The notes under the pieces were generated by a model. That model was not told the DNA's origin, searched no databases, and saw nothing but the letters and a program-made list of their open reading frames with translations. A stretch of DNA of 64,000 nt from Thermoplasma volcanium GSS1 (GTDB lineage Archaea > Thermoplasmatota > Thermoplasmata > Thermoplasmatales > Thermoplasmataceae): assembly GCF_000011185.1 (NCBI RefSeq), contig NC_002689.2, positions 992,001 through 1,056,000 of the forward strand. Direction: 5' to 3'. The position numbers were made by a program, and so were the translations under genes. This document shows positions 17,839-27,248 of this stretch, piece by piece (the stretch's first letter is position 1; every line of letters starts with the position of its first letter).

Positions 17839-18750
17839 ATGCATGTTTATGTTAATTTTCCAGTAGAAGATAAATTCAAGAAGATAGGTGAAAGTATTCT
17901 TGACAACTATGACGTTCATTGGTATCCTGATTATTATGATGCAGATGCGATACTCATAAAAAACACTTACGTTATAGGCAAAAACACAAAGATGATACAG
18001 ACGTTGAGTGCTGGCGTCGACCATATAGATGTTCAAGGCATTCCTGAAAATGTTGTTTTATGCTCGAATGCTGGTGCTTACTCAATTTCCGTTGCGGAGC
18101 ATGCCTTCGCACTTCTCTTGGCCAGAGCCAAGAATGTGATAGAGAACGACATGAACATGAAGAATGGGAAGTTTATACAATCACCGACAAAGCTTCTTTA
18201 TTCTAAAACCTTAGGGATCCTGGGCTATGGAGGCATAGGAAGAAGAGTAGCCGAGCTTGGAAAGGCGTTCGGTATGGACATTGCAGTATTCACAAGAACT
18301 CTGGTTAAGGAGGGTGGCGTTAGATTTTACAAAGAACCTGGACCAGTACTTGAAAATTCTGATGTAGTTGTCATATCTCTACCACTTACCGATAATACAA
18401 GGGGAATGATAAATTCCTCAAAACTAGAAATGATGAAGAAAGACGCAATGCTCATTAACGTGGCTAGGGCAGACATAGTTGTCAAAGAAGATATTCTTAA
18501 ACATCTAATTTCGAACCCTGACTTTACCTATATTTCTGATGTTTGGTGGAATGAACCAAACATAACCGAAACAAACATCAAAAATACGATCCTATCACCG
18601 CATATAGCAGGAGGCATGTCAGGCGAAATAATGGAACTAGCCTACGAGCAGGCATTTCGAAATATCAAGGCGTTCTTTGAGGGGAAGCCAAATAATATCG
18701 TTCGCAAGGAGGAATACAAAAAGAGGAACGAGAGGTTTGTGGGAATATAG
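17839..18750 (+). CDS. D-isomer-specific 2-hydroxyacid dehydrogenase
   Basis: 303 residues. The NAD-binding motif is GILGYGGIGRRVAELGKAFG. Catalytic Arg lies in INVARADIV, Glu in WWNEPNI and His in SPHIAGGM. It would reduce a 2-keto acid to the D-hydroxy acid, or the reverse, with NAD(P). The next gene begins 5 bp later, so it heads a likely operon with surface-glycan genes; a link to glycan precursor synthesis is inference, and the substrate cannot be told. Confidence 0.9.
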   Translation: MHVYVNFPVEDKFKKIGESILDNYDVHWYPDYYDADAILIKNTYVIGKNTKMIQTLSAGVDHIDVQGIPENVVLCSNAGAYSISVAEHAFALLLARAKNVIENDMNMKNGKFIQSPTKLLYSKTLGILGYGGIGRRVAELGKAFGMDIAVFTRTLVKEGGVRFYKEPGPVLENSDVVVISLPLTDNTRGMINSSKLEMMKKDAMLINVARADIVVKEDILKHLISNPDFTYISDVWWNEPNITETNIKNTILSPHIAGGMSGEIMELAYEQAFRNIKAFFEGKPNNIVRKEEYKKRNERFVGI

Positions 18751-18754
18751 GGAC

Positions 18755-19675
18755 ATGATGAAAAGAATGGTTTATCCTGTCAGGATAGATACGATAAGAT
18801 ACGACAGGAAGTTTTCCTTCGTAGTATTTGTAGAGGATATACAGTCCTCGCATCAGATAATAGATAATATTATGGACATAGGGGATGAAATAGGGTATCC
18901 TTATGAAGTAATAGTGTCTGCCAAAGATCAGGTAACGGATGATTATTATTCAGACGAAATAAAAGTTGTTGGCACTGGCCTTAATAGAAGATCGGATGGC
19001 ATACAGAGATCCCTTAAAAGCAGCACTGGTAACTACTTCGTAATATTCGATCCAAATATAAGGTATAGTTTGTCCTATGCGGATCTTTTATACGGATATG
19101 CAGAAACAGGCTCTAGCGAGGTTCTTGTTAGTGAAATTTTGGGTTTTCAGACGGATGTATTGAGGTCAGTAGGTGGCTGGAGAGACCTATCCTATGGGGA
19201 AGATATAGATCTTCTTGTTAGAGTAATAGATAATTATGGAGTAATTACCTATCCATTTTATGGCCTCAAACAAATAGACCTAACCGAATTGATAAAGAGC
19301 ACCGATTCAATAAGATCGGGGAAAATAAAAAAGCTGCGCGATCTGATTATTTCATGCAATTTTAAATACCAAGACATAAAGACAATTGCTAAAATTCTCG
19401 ACAAATCTTCTAGAATCTCGAGGCTTCTCTATTTATCAAAGATACTCTCAAATTTTGCGAGAATAAGGCCCTATGAAAGACCAAAGAATAATTATCTAAC
19501 GATCATGGAACGCATTATGGAGTCTATTCTGGCCAAAGAATTTTTAAAAATTACAACTGTTGATTTTAAACCAAGCCTGGCTATCTCCACCAAAACGGCA
19601 GAATACTTAGCAGGAGAGAGCCCACTCTGGCGTATAACGGAAGAAAATGGAAATTTCGTAAGAGAGAAAATATAG
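18755..19675 (+). CDS. Divergent GT-A (family 2-like) glycosyltransferase
   Basis: 306 residues from ATG 18755, 5 bp after the dehydrogenase stop. The N-terminal strand FSFVVFVEDIQSSHQI and YVVIFDPN-like segment (NYFVIFDPNIRY) take the places of the GT2 opening and DxD motifs. VGGWRDLSYGEDIDLLVRV is the GT2 acceptor-side GEDxDL motif. The nucleotide-binding Asp pattern is weak (DPN), so activity is plausible but unproven. The longer in-frame start at 18677 overlaps the upstream gene and is rejected. Confidence 0.7.
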   Translation: MMKRMVYPVRIDTIRYDRKFSFVVFVEDIQSSHQIIDNIMDIGDEIGYPYEVIVSAKDQVTDDYYSDEIKVVGTGLNRRSDGIQRSLKSSTGNYFVIFDPNIRYSLSYADLLYGYAETGSSEVLVSEILGFQTDVLRSVGGWRDLSYGEDIDLLVRVIDNYGVITYPFYGLKQIDLTELIKSTDSIRSGKIKKLRDLIISCNFKYQDIKTIAKILDKSSRISRLLYLSKILSNFARIRPYERPKNNYLTIMERIMESILAKEFLKITTVDFKPSLAISTKTAEYLAGESPLWRITEENGNFVREKI

Positions 19676-19779
19676 ACATATTCGTTAAATGCCGTAGTTA
19701 TTGTCCGACCTATATTGAGTGAAAGACAATTACTATGAAGAAAGATTTATGAGATCAGATTACGATAGCCTTCTTCGTC

Positions 19780-20727
19780 ATGCTCAATAACACTCAAAAG
19801 GCAATATCCGAGTATTATTATGATCCATTATCAATTTTGTCAGACAAAACTCTGATCGTGATTACTAACGATGAAGACATACCTAAGAACGTTCCTCCAT
19901 TTGGTGAAATTAAGGTTTTTAATAGATCGGCCATAGAAAAAGATAAGCAGAAGTTTAAATCGACACTTAGCGAAAGCACATATTATATGATTGTTGATGG
20001 CGGTTACGGTTCAAATGCTATAGAGAATGATGTATCGTTGCTTGATAGGTATGACATAATAGTGGAAAGAAGAAAATTACGTTGGCTTTTAAAAATATTC
20101 AAGAAAGTTTTGGATGAAGATGAGAGATTAGCTGAAACCTCACTCGACGTAATACTAACAAATTCGAAAGTAATGGAATACATAATAAACAGAGGTTATA
20201 AGATATCGAGGGAAACGATCCTGAAAGTTATTTCCAGTAATAGGTTCAACGTTAAGTACGTAGATACGAACATCTTGCAAAATGTATCAAGTTTTTTTTA
20301 TGTGACACTATTCGAGATATCCCATAGTTCACTGTTGAGATACCTTGCAGTTGGGACTTCTGGCATAGTGGTAAATGAGATGCTACTTAAATTGCTTTCA
20401 TACCATATCCCACTTACATTTGCAGATGCGTTGGCTATAGAGACTAGCATATCCACAAACTTTTTACTGAACGAATACTGGACTTTCAGAGGTAGGAAGG
20501 TCTCGAAATCTGTAAAAAATATATTTAAGAGAATGGGCCTGCATAACTTTACTTCCCTTCTAGGGCTTGGAATTAACCTTGGGATATTCACTTTGCTCGT
20601 TTATGGAGGAACAGAGATACTTATTGCCAACATGATCGGCATAACTGCAGCATTTTTATCTCGGTATCTTATGTCATCTAGAATAATATGGAAAAATAAA
20701 AATGAAAAAGATATAATATCGCCTTGA
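19780..20727 (+). CDS. GtrA-type membrane protein fused to a degenerate GT2-like domain
   Basis: 315 residues. The C-terminal 130 are a GtrA domain with four helices (LRYLAVGTSGIVVNEMLLKL, NEYWTFRG, LLGLGINLGIFTLLVYG, LSRYLMSSRIIWK). The first 180 follow the order of a dolichol-phosphate-mannose-synthase-like GT2, but the expected DAD/DxD is VDGGYGSN and no ED motif is visible, so this half is probably inactive. GtrA proteins are thought to help move lipid-linked sugars across the membrane. Adjacent to GT-C-like genes. Confidence 0.75.
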   Translation: MLNNTQKAISEYYYDPLSILSDKTLIVITNDEDIPKNVPPFGEIKVFNRSAIEKDKQKFKSTLSESTYYMIVDGGYGSNAIENDVSLLDRYDIIVERRKLRWLLKIFKKVLDEDERLAETSLDVILTNSKVMEYIINRGYKISRETILKVISSNRFNVKYVDTNILQNVSSFFYVTLFEISHSSLLRYLAVGTSGIVVNEMLLKLLSYHIPLTFADALAIETSISTNFLLNEYWTFRGRKVSKSVKNIFKRMGLHNFTSLLGLGINLGIFTLLVYGGTEILIANMIGITAAFLSRYLMSSRIIWKNKNEKDIISP

Positions 20728-22811
20728 TTATCTTGATTGGAATGAATCGGTTTCGGTCATGGGACGTTGCACTCTCAATCACCCTTATAATTTATGCCTC
20801 GGTAGCATGGCTATCGGTAGGCTACGACGACTTGGCAGCCCTGATACTAGTTTGGATTGAGCTCTTTACTGCGGCGTTCCTGCTTATACAGTCCGTAACT
20901 TCTATATCTGTCAGAACTAGGGGCGCGCTCATATACTTCTCGATCTTAACTTCGCTTCTTCTCCTGGTTACCATTTCAGTTAAATACGTATCTTCATCTC
21001 AGTTGGAGGATGAAATACTGATACAGACGAACGCCGCATACCTGTTCTTGCACGGCCAAGATCCTTATGTAAAGGCGAATATGCTCAAACTTTTCAGCGT
21101 ATCCACTGTTCCAATTTTCAACACACCTGCCCTCACTGGAGGGTATGTTTATTATCTGATCTATCCTGGCCTCTCTGTTCTTCTTTTCTTGCCTTCTGTT
21201 TATTTTCATTTTTATCCCGCATACGTAATAATAACGTTTAATTTTCTTTCAATTATACTGCTAATAGAGTATTATAGAAGACAAAAAATGCAATTGCAGG
21301 TTCCATTGATAATAACAATCGTAATGGTGTCTGCATTTTACCTAGGCTTCACAGTTGCAGGGGTATCATCCATTATATGGGTCTTCTTCCTAGCCGCTGC
21401 ATACGTTTCAAGAAAGAATCCTTATATATCCGGCGCACTATTTGGACTTTCTGCAGCTTATAAGCAGGATCCCATTATTGTTCTACCCTTCTTCATCTAT
21501 TTCCTCTATAAAGAATATGGAACTTTGCACGCAGGAAAATTTGTAGGGTTAGCGTCTGCCTCCTTTTTGCTGGTTAACCTTCCCTTTATTATTATGGGCC
21601 CGTATGCCTGGTTTACCTCTGTATTAGGTGTAGCCACGCAGAAAGTAATAGGCGTTGGTTTTGGGCCGTCTATTCTGTCCTTTGCAGGCTACATCAACAT
21701 ATCGCCGCTATATTTTATCGCCCTCTTAATAGCAGCCGAACTTGTACTATTCTATTTCTACGCAAAATACTATAACGCACTCAAATGGTCATTCTTTGCC
21801 TTTCCAGCTCTCGTAATGCTTCTCAACTACAGAGTCCTTATCAGCTATTTAATATATTGGCCATTTCTCATAATGCTGGTGTTGCCTGATGTAAACATAC
21901 TGGAGAACACGATTAAGCCGCTAAGGATAAAAAGAAAGGTCTTCATAGCCATATCTATTATAATTGTGCTGATAACAGCAGGGTTTATGGTTCCCGTACA
22001 AGCGAACCATAGCACAATGAAGATCAACGGTATACCCGAATATGGCGACAACCTATCTGTTCCTGGTTATTTAGACTATATGCTTGTTTCAATCAACTAC
22101 GAACCAGGAAACGGCGATAATAGCACCACGCCTGTGTACTTTAGAATATTCCCTGATGTCGGAATGCAGAATTACAATATCAACGGGCTCCTCTGGCATA
22201 CCCCTGTAAAGCTAAGGCCTGGCCATAACATTGTACCTATATACCCAGACAATTACTACGATTTACTGCCCTCAAACGTTTCCTTTAATATAGAAGCATA
22301 CTATGGAAAAGTTAGCACATTTTTCCACTCAAGTGGGATATATGCAAGCCCAAAATATCCAATAGATAATCCAATGCTGCTTTATCCTTCTTACGATAAA
22401 GCAAGTCCTTTTCCCGGATGGACGCTTTACGGGAAAAATTACAGTTTCAATTATACCAGTAGCGGATTTTTAATTAGGTCCGAAGGATGGGTCTATATCG
22501 AATCACCTGTTGATATTTTAAACCCAAATATATCGAACTTTACTCTTAGTTATCGGATCAGTGGTTACGGCGTATATGGTTATTCCATAGATTTTAGTGG
22601 CTTTAATTACACAGTCAGCTCAACCAAATTTGAATATAATAGCAATACAACATTCTTCACCATAAGCAACAATATTTCACTGGTTAATTTTACTGAAGCC
22701 CGTGACGTTGCATATGAGTACAAATGGCCGATGTATAGTACTACCTTTGTGTTCTTCTGTGGTCCCAATTCCTACATTTCAGTTGGTGATGGAAATGCAA
22801 CGTATAGATAA
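20724..22811 (+). CDS. GT-C-like multispan membrane glycosyltransferase, first of a tandem pair
   Basis: Up to 695 residues (TTG 20724 overlapping the GtrA stop; ATG 20742 is the alternative). About ten or more transmembrane helices cover residues 10-430, with a GT-C-type first loop (AYLFLHGQDPYVKANM) and the repeat-like LFGLSAAYKQDPIIVLPFF. Residues 440-695 are extracellular and beta-rich with many sequons. It resembles family 39/87 mannosyltransferases that use polyprenyl-phosphate sugars. Its helical half and first beta domain match the next gene; the last 150 residues are extra. Confidence 0.7.
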   Translation: MIILIGMNRFRSWDVALSITLIIYASVAWLSVGYDDLAALILVWIELFTAAFLLIQSVTSISVRTRGALIYFSILTSLLLLVTISVKYVSSSQLEDEILIQTNAAYLFLHGQDPYVKANMLKLFSVSTVPIFNTPALTGGYVYYLIYPGLSVLLFLPSVYFHFYPAYVIITFNFLSIILLIEYYRRQKMQLQVPLIITIVMVSAFYLGFTVAGVSSIIWVFFLAAAYVSRKNPYISGALFGLSAAYKQDPIIVLPFFIYFLYKEYGTLHAGKFVGLASASFLLVNLPFIIMGPYAWFTSVLGVATQKVIGVGFGPSILSFAGYINISPLYFIALLIAAELVLFYFYAKYYNALKWSFFAFPALVMLLNYRVLISYLIYWPFLIMLVLPDVNILENTIKPLRIKRKVFIAISIIIVLITAGFMVPVQANHSTMKINGIPEYGDNLSVPGYLDYMLVSINYEPGNGDNSTTPVYFRIFPDVGMQNYNINGLLWHTPVKLRPGHNIVPIYPDNYYDLLPSNVSFNIEAYYGKVSTFFHSSGIYASPKYPIDNPMLLYPSYDKASPFPGWTLYGKNYSFNYTSSGFLIRSEGWVYIESPVDILNPNISNFTLSYRISGYGVYGYSIDFSGFNYTVSSTKFEYNSNTTFFTISNNISLVNFTEARDVAYEYKWPMYSTTFVFFCGPNSYISVGDGNATYR

Positions 22812-24708
22812 AAACGATGAATGGGAGGTACTTACTAGATTTGAATACATAGGCTTCTCCATAGTTTTGTTTATGATCTCATACTACATCTGGACATCAG
22901 AGGGCTATTTATCGATGTTTTTTGACCTTGCAGAGTGGTTCATGATTTTCGGATCTTCTGCCGTGATAATATTTTCACTGCTACCTATTGATCCGACCTT
23001 AGGAAAAGTGAAAGCGACACTTCTTGCTGCGCTTGATATATCTTTTATCATAGTACTTGCATTAAGATTCGGTATATTAAATGGTATTCTTGTTCCAGTA
23101 TACATATTTTTTACGTTTCTTGCTATCTTTGTAGTTAAGAAAGCCTTCGACATTAAAAAAGTAAACATGAAGCGCTTTTCTTATATATTTGCGATATCCG
23201 TACAGGTGTTGCTTATATTTGTAGCAATATTTATGCAGGGTACTTTGATTGAGATCGCCCTTGCGATCATCTTGTTGTTCCTTTCTATGATTTCGTACTT
23301 CCGTTTTAAGTATCTTATATATTTTTCTTTTATTGGCACGATAATACTATTTGCGTTAGCTATTCTCCCATATTATCCGTTTCTTGGTACTGATGAACTT
23401 ACTTTAGATCTCTATGCATCTCACCTTTTGATCCTAGGATTTGATCCATACAAAGAAGTGTTCATGTCTAATGCATTTTCCTATTTTCATTTTCCTCTCT
23501 ATTATACAACTCCATACACAACAGGAGGATACGTTGAGAACTTTTCATATCCTGTTCTAATAGCCATTTTATTGGTGCCAGCTGAAATATTTAAATTTAA
23601 CCCGAATCTTGAAATCCTCGCTTTCACTATCGGGTTAATATCTGTTATCGTTGCCTACTTTATCAAAAAAGGCATGTATTACTCTGCACTTATATCAGCA
23701 GTACTAACGATTGTAGACATAAATGTAATTAATTTTGCCGATGGTTCCGTTCCGGATGCGATATGGGCCTTCTTCCTCGCTCTCTCCCTGATATCGATGC
23801 CACGAACGAAGATTTCATCCCTATTTTACGGCCTCTCCATTTCCACAAAGCAGATCCCCTTAATAATACTCCCATTTTTGCTGTTCTATATCTATAAAGA
23901 ATATGGATTCAAGAAGATGCTTCTGTTTACTGGAATATTTATTGGCGTGTTCACCATAATCAATGGTTACTTTATAATTTTATCACCTACTGCCTATGTA
24001 TCATCGATCCTTTCACCTATTTCAGGTAATTTAATAGGTGTAGGGCAGGGTATAAGCATGATAAGTTTTGCCGGTTTTTATGCTTTGAAACCACTATACT
24101 TTGCCTTAATGGAGATATATTCCTTCGTATTCCTTTTCGTTATTTATATCCGCTATTACGAGAACATCAAATTTGCTTATCTAATATTCCCTGTTATAGT
24201 TCTGTTTTTCAATTATAGGTTTCTCTTTAACTATATAATCTTTTGGCCGATACTGTCAATGATAGTAATACCGCTTGTACTGGCAAAGAGAAAAGTAAAG
24301 ACAATAAGAGTTGACCGAAGGAAAGCCGCCGCTCTAACCTTAATATTTTTTTTGGTTCCTGCTGTATCGGCATTACCAATGCACCAGTCAGAACAGTTCA
24401 AGATAACATCAGTTTCAAATTTTATATTTAACGGGGAAAACGTAACAGAAATGAACGTTAATATAACATTTTCTGGTGGAGAAATACCAGGAATGCGTTT
24501 CAGATTCTTTCCCTATGGTGATCTAGGAAACCTTAACGGATACCTTTGGAAATCGGTTCAAACGATTGAAGGGAATACCTGGATAAACTTTACGATTATG
24601 CCACTATACAGCAATTCGGTGCTTTCTAACAGTTATTCCTATCGCCTCGATGCCTATTACGGCAACGCAAACGCTTTCTTTTCAATAAATTTTGAAAATA
24701 ATCTATGA
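22789..24708 (+). CDS. GT-C-like multispan membrane glycosyltransferase, second of the tandem pair
   Basis: About 639 residues from ATG 22789, overlapping the previous gene by 23 bp. It has more than ten helices, the loop motif HLLILGFDPYKEV, FYGLSISTKQIPLIILPFLL and LIGVGQGISMISFAGF, each aligning with the upstream paralogue. One C-terminal extracellular beta domain ends near FEN. The pair looks like an old duplication with different tails. Role in surface glycan or lipid-linked oligosaccharide assembly is inferred from topology and neighbours. Confidence 0.7.
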   Translation: MEMQRIDKNDEWEVLTRFEYIGFSIVLFMISYYIWTSEGYLSMFFDLAEWFMIFGSSAVIIFSLLPIDPTLGKVKATLLAALDISFIIVLALRFGILNGILVPVYIFFTFLAIFVVKKAFDIKKVNMKRFSYIFAISVQVLLIFVAIFMQGTLIEIALAIILLFLSMISYFRFKYLIYFSFIGTIILFALAILPYYPFLGTDELTLDLYASHLLILGFDPYKEVFMSNAFSYFHFPLYYTTPYTTGGYVENFSYPVLIAILLVPAEIFKFNPNLEILAFTIGLISVIVAYFIKKGMYYSALISAVLTIVDINVINFADGSVPDAIWAFFLALSLISMPRTKISSLFYGLSISTKQIPLIILPFLLFYIYKEYGFKKMLLFTGIFIGVFTIINGYFIILSPTAYVSSILSPISGNLIGVGQGISMISFAGFYALKPLYFALMEIYSFVFLFVIYIRYYENIKFAYLIFPVIVLFFNYRFLFNYIIFWPILSMIVIPLVLAKRKVKTIRVDRRKAAALTLIFFLVPAVSALPMHQSEQFKITSVSNFIFNGENVTEMNVNITFSGGEIPGMRFRFFPYGDLGNLNGYLWKSVQTIEGNTWINFTIMPLYSNSVLSNSYSYRLDAYYGNANAFFSINFENNL

Positions 24709-24718
24709 TAATATACTT

Positions 24719-25915
24719 TTAATTATCCATTGGATTGTTCTTAGATAGCGTTGTTAAAGTCTTATCGCTGAAATAGGAGTAAATAAGCCACGCGACTGGA
24801 AATAAATCAATTATAAATGCACCTGTAACTCCGTATTTATAAAGTGAAAATTCCCAGTATCTTGTCGGTTCAAAAACAACTGGAACAAATGAATGCCACC
24901 AAGAATAGGTTAATGCATATAGCGGTGCACCAATGAAAGTTAAGCCAATAAAAGTGAGAATAGCCTGTACATTGCCTGATCCCATCCTCCATTCCATACT
25001 GTAAGTGCAATTGTAAGCTAGGCCCATTCCGAGACCAAATATGTAACCGCCTATGATCTGGTATAGTATGCTTTCGCTCTGGTCAAAGAAGAAATTGACC
25101 TTAACATGAAAATCAATAATAGCCATCTGAGAAAGAATACTGTAAACAAGTAGCGAAATAGCTAGTATTCGCGCCATCGTTTTGCCAGTGTTCTTGCTAA
25201 TTGTTTCCCTAAACGATGTTTGAAAACACATAGCTCCGCTATATCCAATTGCACCAAGAATAAGGCCAAATACGTACCAGAGTCGTACCATCGTATATGA
25301 AAAGAACACAATTATGAGTATCGATGCTCCAACTGTTAAACCTAATATCGAATACTGTATCCGCTCTGAAGGTAATATAAAGATGCTTTTGACTTTCGCA
25401 AGTTTTCTAATACGATGTGGTAAAACCCTAGATAGTGCAATTATCGTCCCGATACCTGAAACCATGGCTAGGAAGAAAAATATTGCCCATGCGCTTCCTG
25501 TCGCGAAGCCGGAATAAAAATCCCCGATGTTGCATCCTCCAGCCATTCTCGTTCCATAGCCTATTAGTATTCCTCCAGCCACAGCTTCTAGGGCAAGATA
25601 CCTGTTCGGTACCTGCCTTACCGAAAATTCCTTCTTAGACGAGGAAACTATAAGGGGACCTAATATTATTCCAAAGACTAAAAACCATGTAAACGCCTCT
25701 GAAAACGGTGGTATTGGGTATACTCGATAATACGCTAAATTATGTATTTTCAAGCCAAAAAGACTCCAAAAGACACCGCCCATCTGACTCTCTGCACCTG
25801 TTACACCCCACCACAAACCTACACCTGTGATACTATAAGAAAGTAAAGCTAGCCCAAAGCTAGCTACTGCGAGAAGGATTCCATAAATATATCCAGAAAT
25901 ATAGATTCGCTTCAT
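24719..25915 (-). CDS. YeeE/YedE-family sulfur-compound transporter
   Basis: 398 residues with about ten transmembrane helices and the two YeeE/YedE (DUF395) half-repeats. The conserved Cys-Gly motifs are GTRMAGGCNIGDFYSG in the first half and GLAYNCTYSMEWRMGSGN in the second; GAMCFQTSF is a further conserved Cys site. Characterised relatives (TsuA) take up thiosulfate through persulfide-like Cys relay. Thermoplasma respires sulfur, so thiosulfate or sulfur-compound uptake is a reasonable inference. Confidence 0.85.
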   Translation of the reverse strand: MKRIYISGYIYGILLAVASFGLALLSYSITGVGLWWGVTGAESQMGGVFWSLFGLKIHNLAYYRVYPIPPFSEAFTWFLVFGIILGPLIVSSSKKEFSVRQVPNRYLALEAVAGGILIGYGTRMAGGCNIGDFYSGFATGSAWAIFFFLAMVSGIGTIIALSRVLPHRIRKLAKVKSIFILPSERIQYSILGLTVGASILIIVFFSYTMVRLWYVFGLILGAIGYSGAMCFQTSFRETISKNTGKTMARILAISLLVYSILSQMAIIDFHVKVNFFFDQSESILYQIIGGYIFGLGMGLAYNCTYSMEWRMGSGNVQAILTFIGLTFIGAPLYALTYSWWHSFVPVVFEPTRYWEFSLYKYGVTGAFIIDLFPVAWLIYSYFSDKTLTTLSKNNPMDN

Positions 25916-26246
25916 AAAGGTCTGATTTTAATTCCGTATATCGACATGTCCATAGGTGCAAAATATGCATCAATATTAAAATTTAAATACGAGTTAGTTA
26001 AATTTGATGTCGAGATTCTAAATGTAAGAAATAAATCCATGAACATGAATTGACAAGCAATATCTATGTTGAAATTTAATATTTACAACTATATGAATCT
26101 AAACCGTCCTCTAATAACGCCTTTATTAAACATATATAGTTATATTAAAACTATCGATTTATTTATCTTGTGAAACTAATATGGCATTGCGAGTTTCGAT
26201 CAATGTTAGTAAAATGTTTATATAAATTATAAATCTCGTACTTGAA
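25916..26246. other. Long divergent regulatory gap
   Basis: 331 bp without a gene between the YeeE-like gene (leftward) and the PhoU-like gene (rightward). It is very AT-rich, includes an ATAGTT-N7-AACTAT inverted repeat near 26140 and the PhoU-gene TATA box. No ORF above about 20 codons was supportable. Confidence 0.45.
26217..26226 (+). promoter_or_regulatory. TATA box of the PhoU-like gene
   Basis: TTTATATAAA is centred 25 bp before ATG 26247, a near-consensus archaeal TATA box at the leaderless spacing. Confidence 0.65.
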
Positions 26247-27152
26247 ATGTCAACCAATTTAAGAAGAATACAAAAGATAAAAGGAGGAAGCTATATAGTT
26301 TCACTCCCGTCTGACTGGGTCAGAGAAAACGGGCTAGATGTCTCAAGGGAAGTTGAAGTTTTCGAGTCTTCTGGAATTATAAAAATAAGGCCAAAGAAAG
26401 ACTTCAACTTCGAAAGGATTATAGATTTTACAGATGAGGAAACTGCAGAATATCTCACTTCAGTATACTACATGCAGGGAATGACTAAAATAACTATACA
26501 GTCAAAGGATGTTATATCGAGAGATGTCAAAGACAAGATTAAAATGCTGCAACTTGAGCTACCAGGCCTTAACCTGAAAGAAGAGAGCTTCAATTCAATA
26601 ACCTTTGAGGTAGACGAGGAGATACTAAAGGTGCAGGATTCATTCTTTGACTTTTCAAACAAAGCCCTCTCGATTCTCAAAGACGTGACCAAAATCATAG
26701 AGACGCCGAGGGAAGACATGAAGCAGGATCTTACCTCGAGGTGCCTTGCGCTAAATTCTGATTATTTCAAGCTGATAAGAAGCATAGCATTGACAGTACA
26801 GAGAGATGACAAATATAAGCTGGATGTACCAGTCAAGGATATAATACTGTATGCTGTAGCTTCAAGGGATCTAGGGCGTTTCATTACCCATACTAGACTC
26901 CTTATAGGCAACATAAAGCAGGAAGACATGAAAATGAGAGATCAGGTTCTTCTTTTAATAAATACCATGGAGAACATAATAACAATGTTCAAGACAGAAG
27001 ATATAAACATGGCCTCCAGGATCAGGAAGAACGCCCATGAAATACTAGAGAGCGTAAAATCAACGTCAGAAGCCAACAAGGAATTAGAGAGAATGACTGG
27101 GTATGCCCTAGCCTTAATGGATGATGCTGTGCACAAGGCAGTTCACCTGTAG
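26247..27152 (+). CDS. AbrB-PhoU fusion regulator (phosphate-uptake-type)
   Basis: 301 residues. An N-terminal AbrB/SpoVT-like DNA-binding domain (RRIQKIKGGSYIVSLPSDWVRENG, residues 4-50) precedes a helical PhoU-type domain to the end. This layout is common in archaea and is usually annotated as a phosphate uptake regulator. No Pst or Pit transporter is nearby; the next gene is a TauE-type transporter 97 bp on, so the regulated target may be anion transport more broadly (inference). Confidence 0.88.
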   Translation: MSTNLRRIQKIKGGSYIVSLPSDWVRENGLDVSREVEVFESSGIIKIRPKKDFNFERIIDFTDEETAEYLTSVYYMQGMTKITIQSKDVISRDVKDKIKMLQLELPGLNLKEESFNSITFEVDEEILKVQDSFFDFSNKALSILKDVTKIIETPREDMKQDLTSRCLALNSDYFKLIRSIALTVQRDDKYKLDVPVKDIILYAVASRDLGRFITHTRLLIGNIKQEDMKMRDQVLLLINTMENIITMFKTEDINMASRIRKNAHEILESVKSTSEANKELERMTGYALALMDDAVHKAVHL

Positions 27153-27248
27153 AGCGTCTTCATTTATTAATTTATTTACTTTTTTTCCATTACTCTGTTC
27201 AATAAATAATATTTAAGCATAAAGTAGTAGTAGTGAATACCAACCCCA

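Noticed and set aside
18677-18754. Longer N-terminus for the GT-A protein
   Set aside because: It lies wholly inside the dehydrogenase gene in another frame and is rich in Arg without family resemblance; ATG 18755 follows the upstream stop by 5 bp.
22702-22788. Longer N-terminus for the second GT-C-like protein
   Set aside because: It overlaps the first GT-C gene by 110 bp and does not resemble the family; ATG 22789 is adequate.
26135-26165. Inverted repeat ATAGTT-N7-AACTAT as an operator
   Set aside because: Six-base arms in very AT-rich DNA are expected by chance and the position is far from the TATA box.
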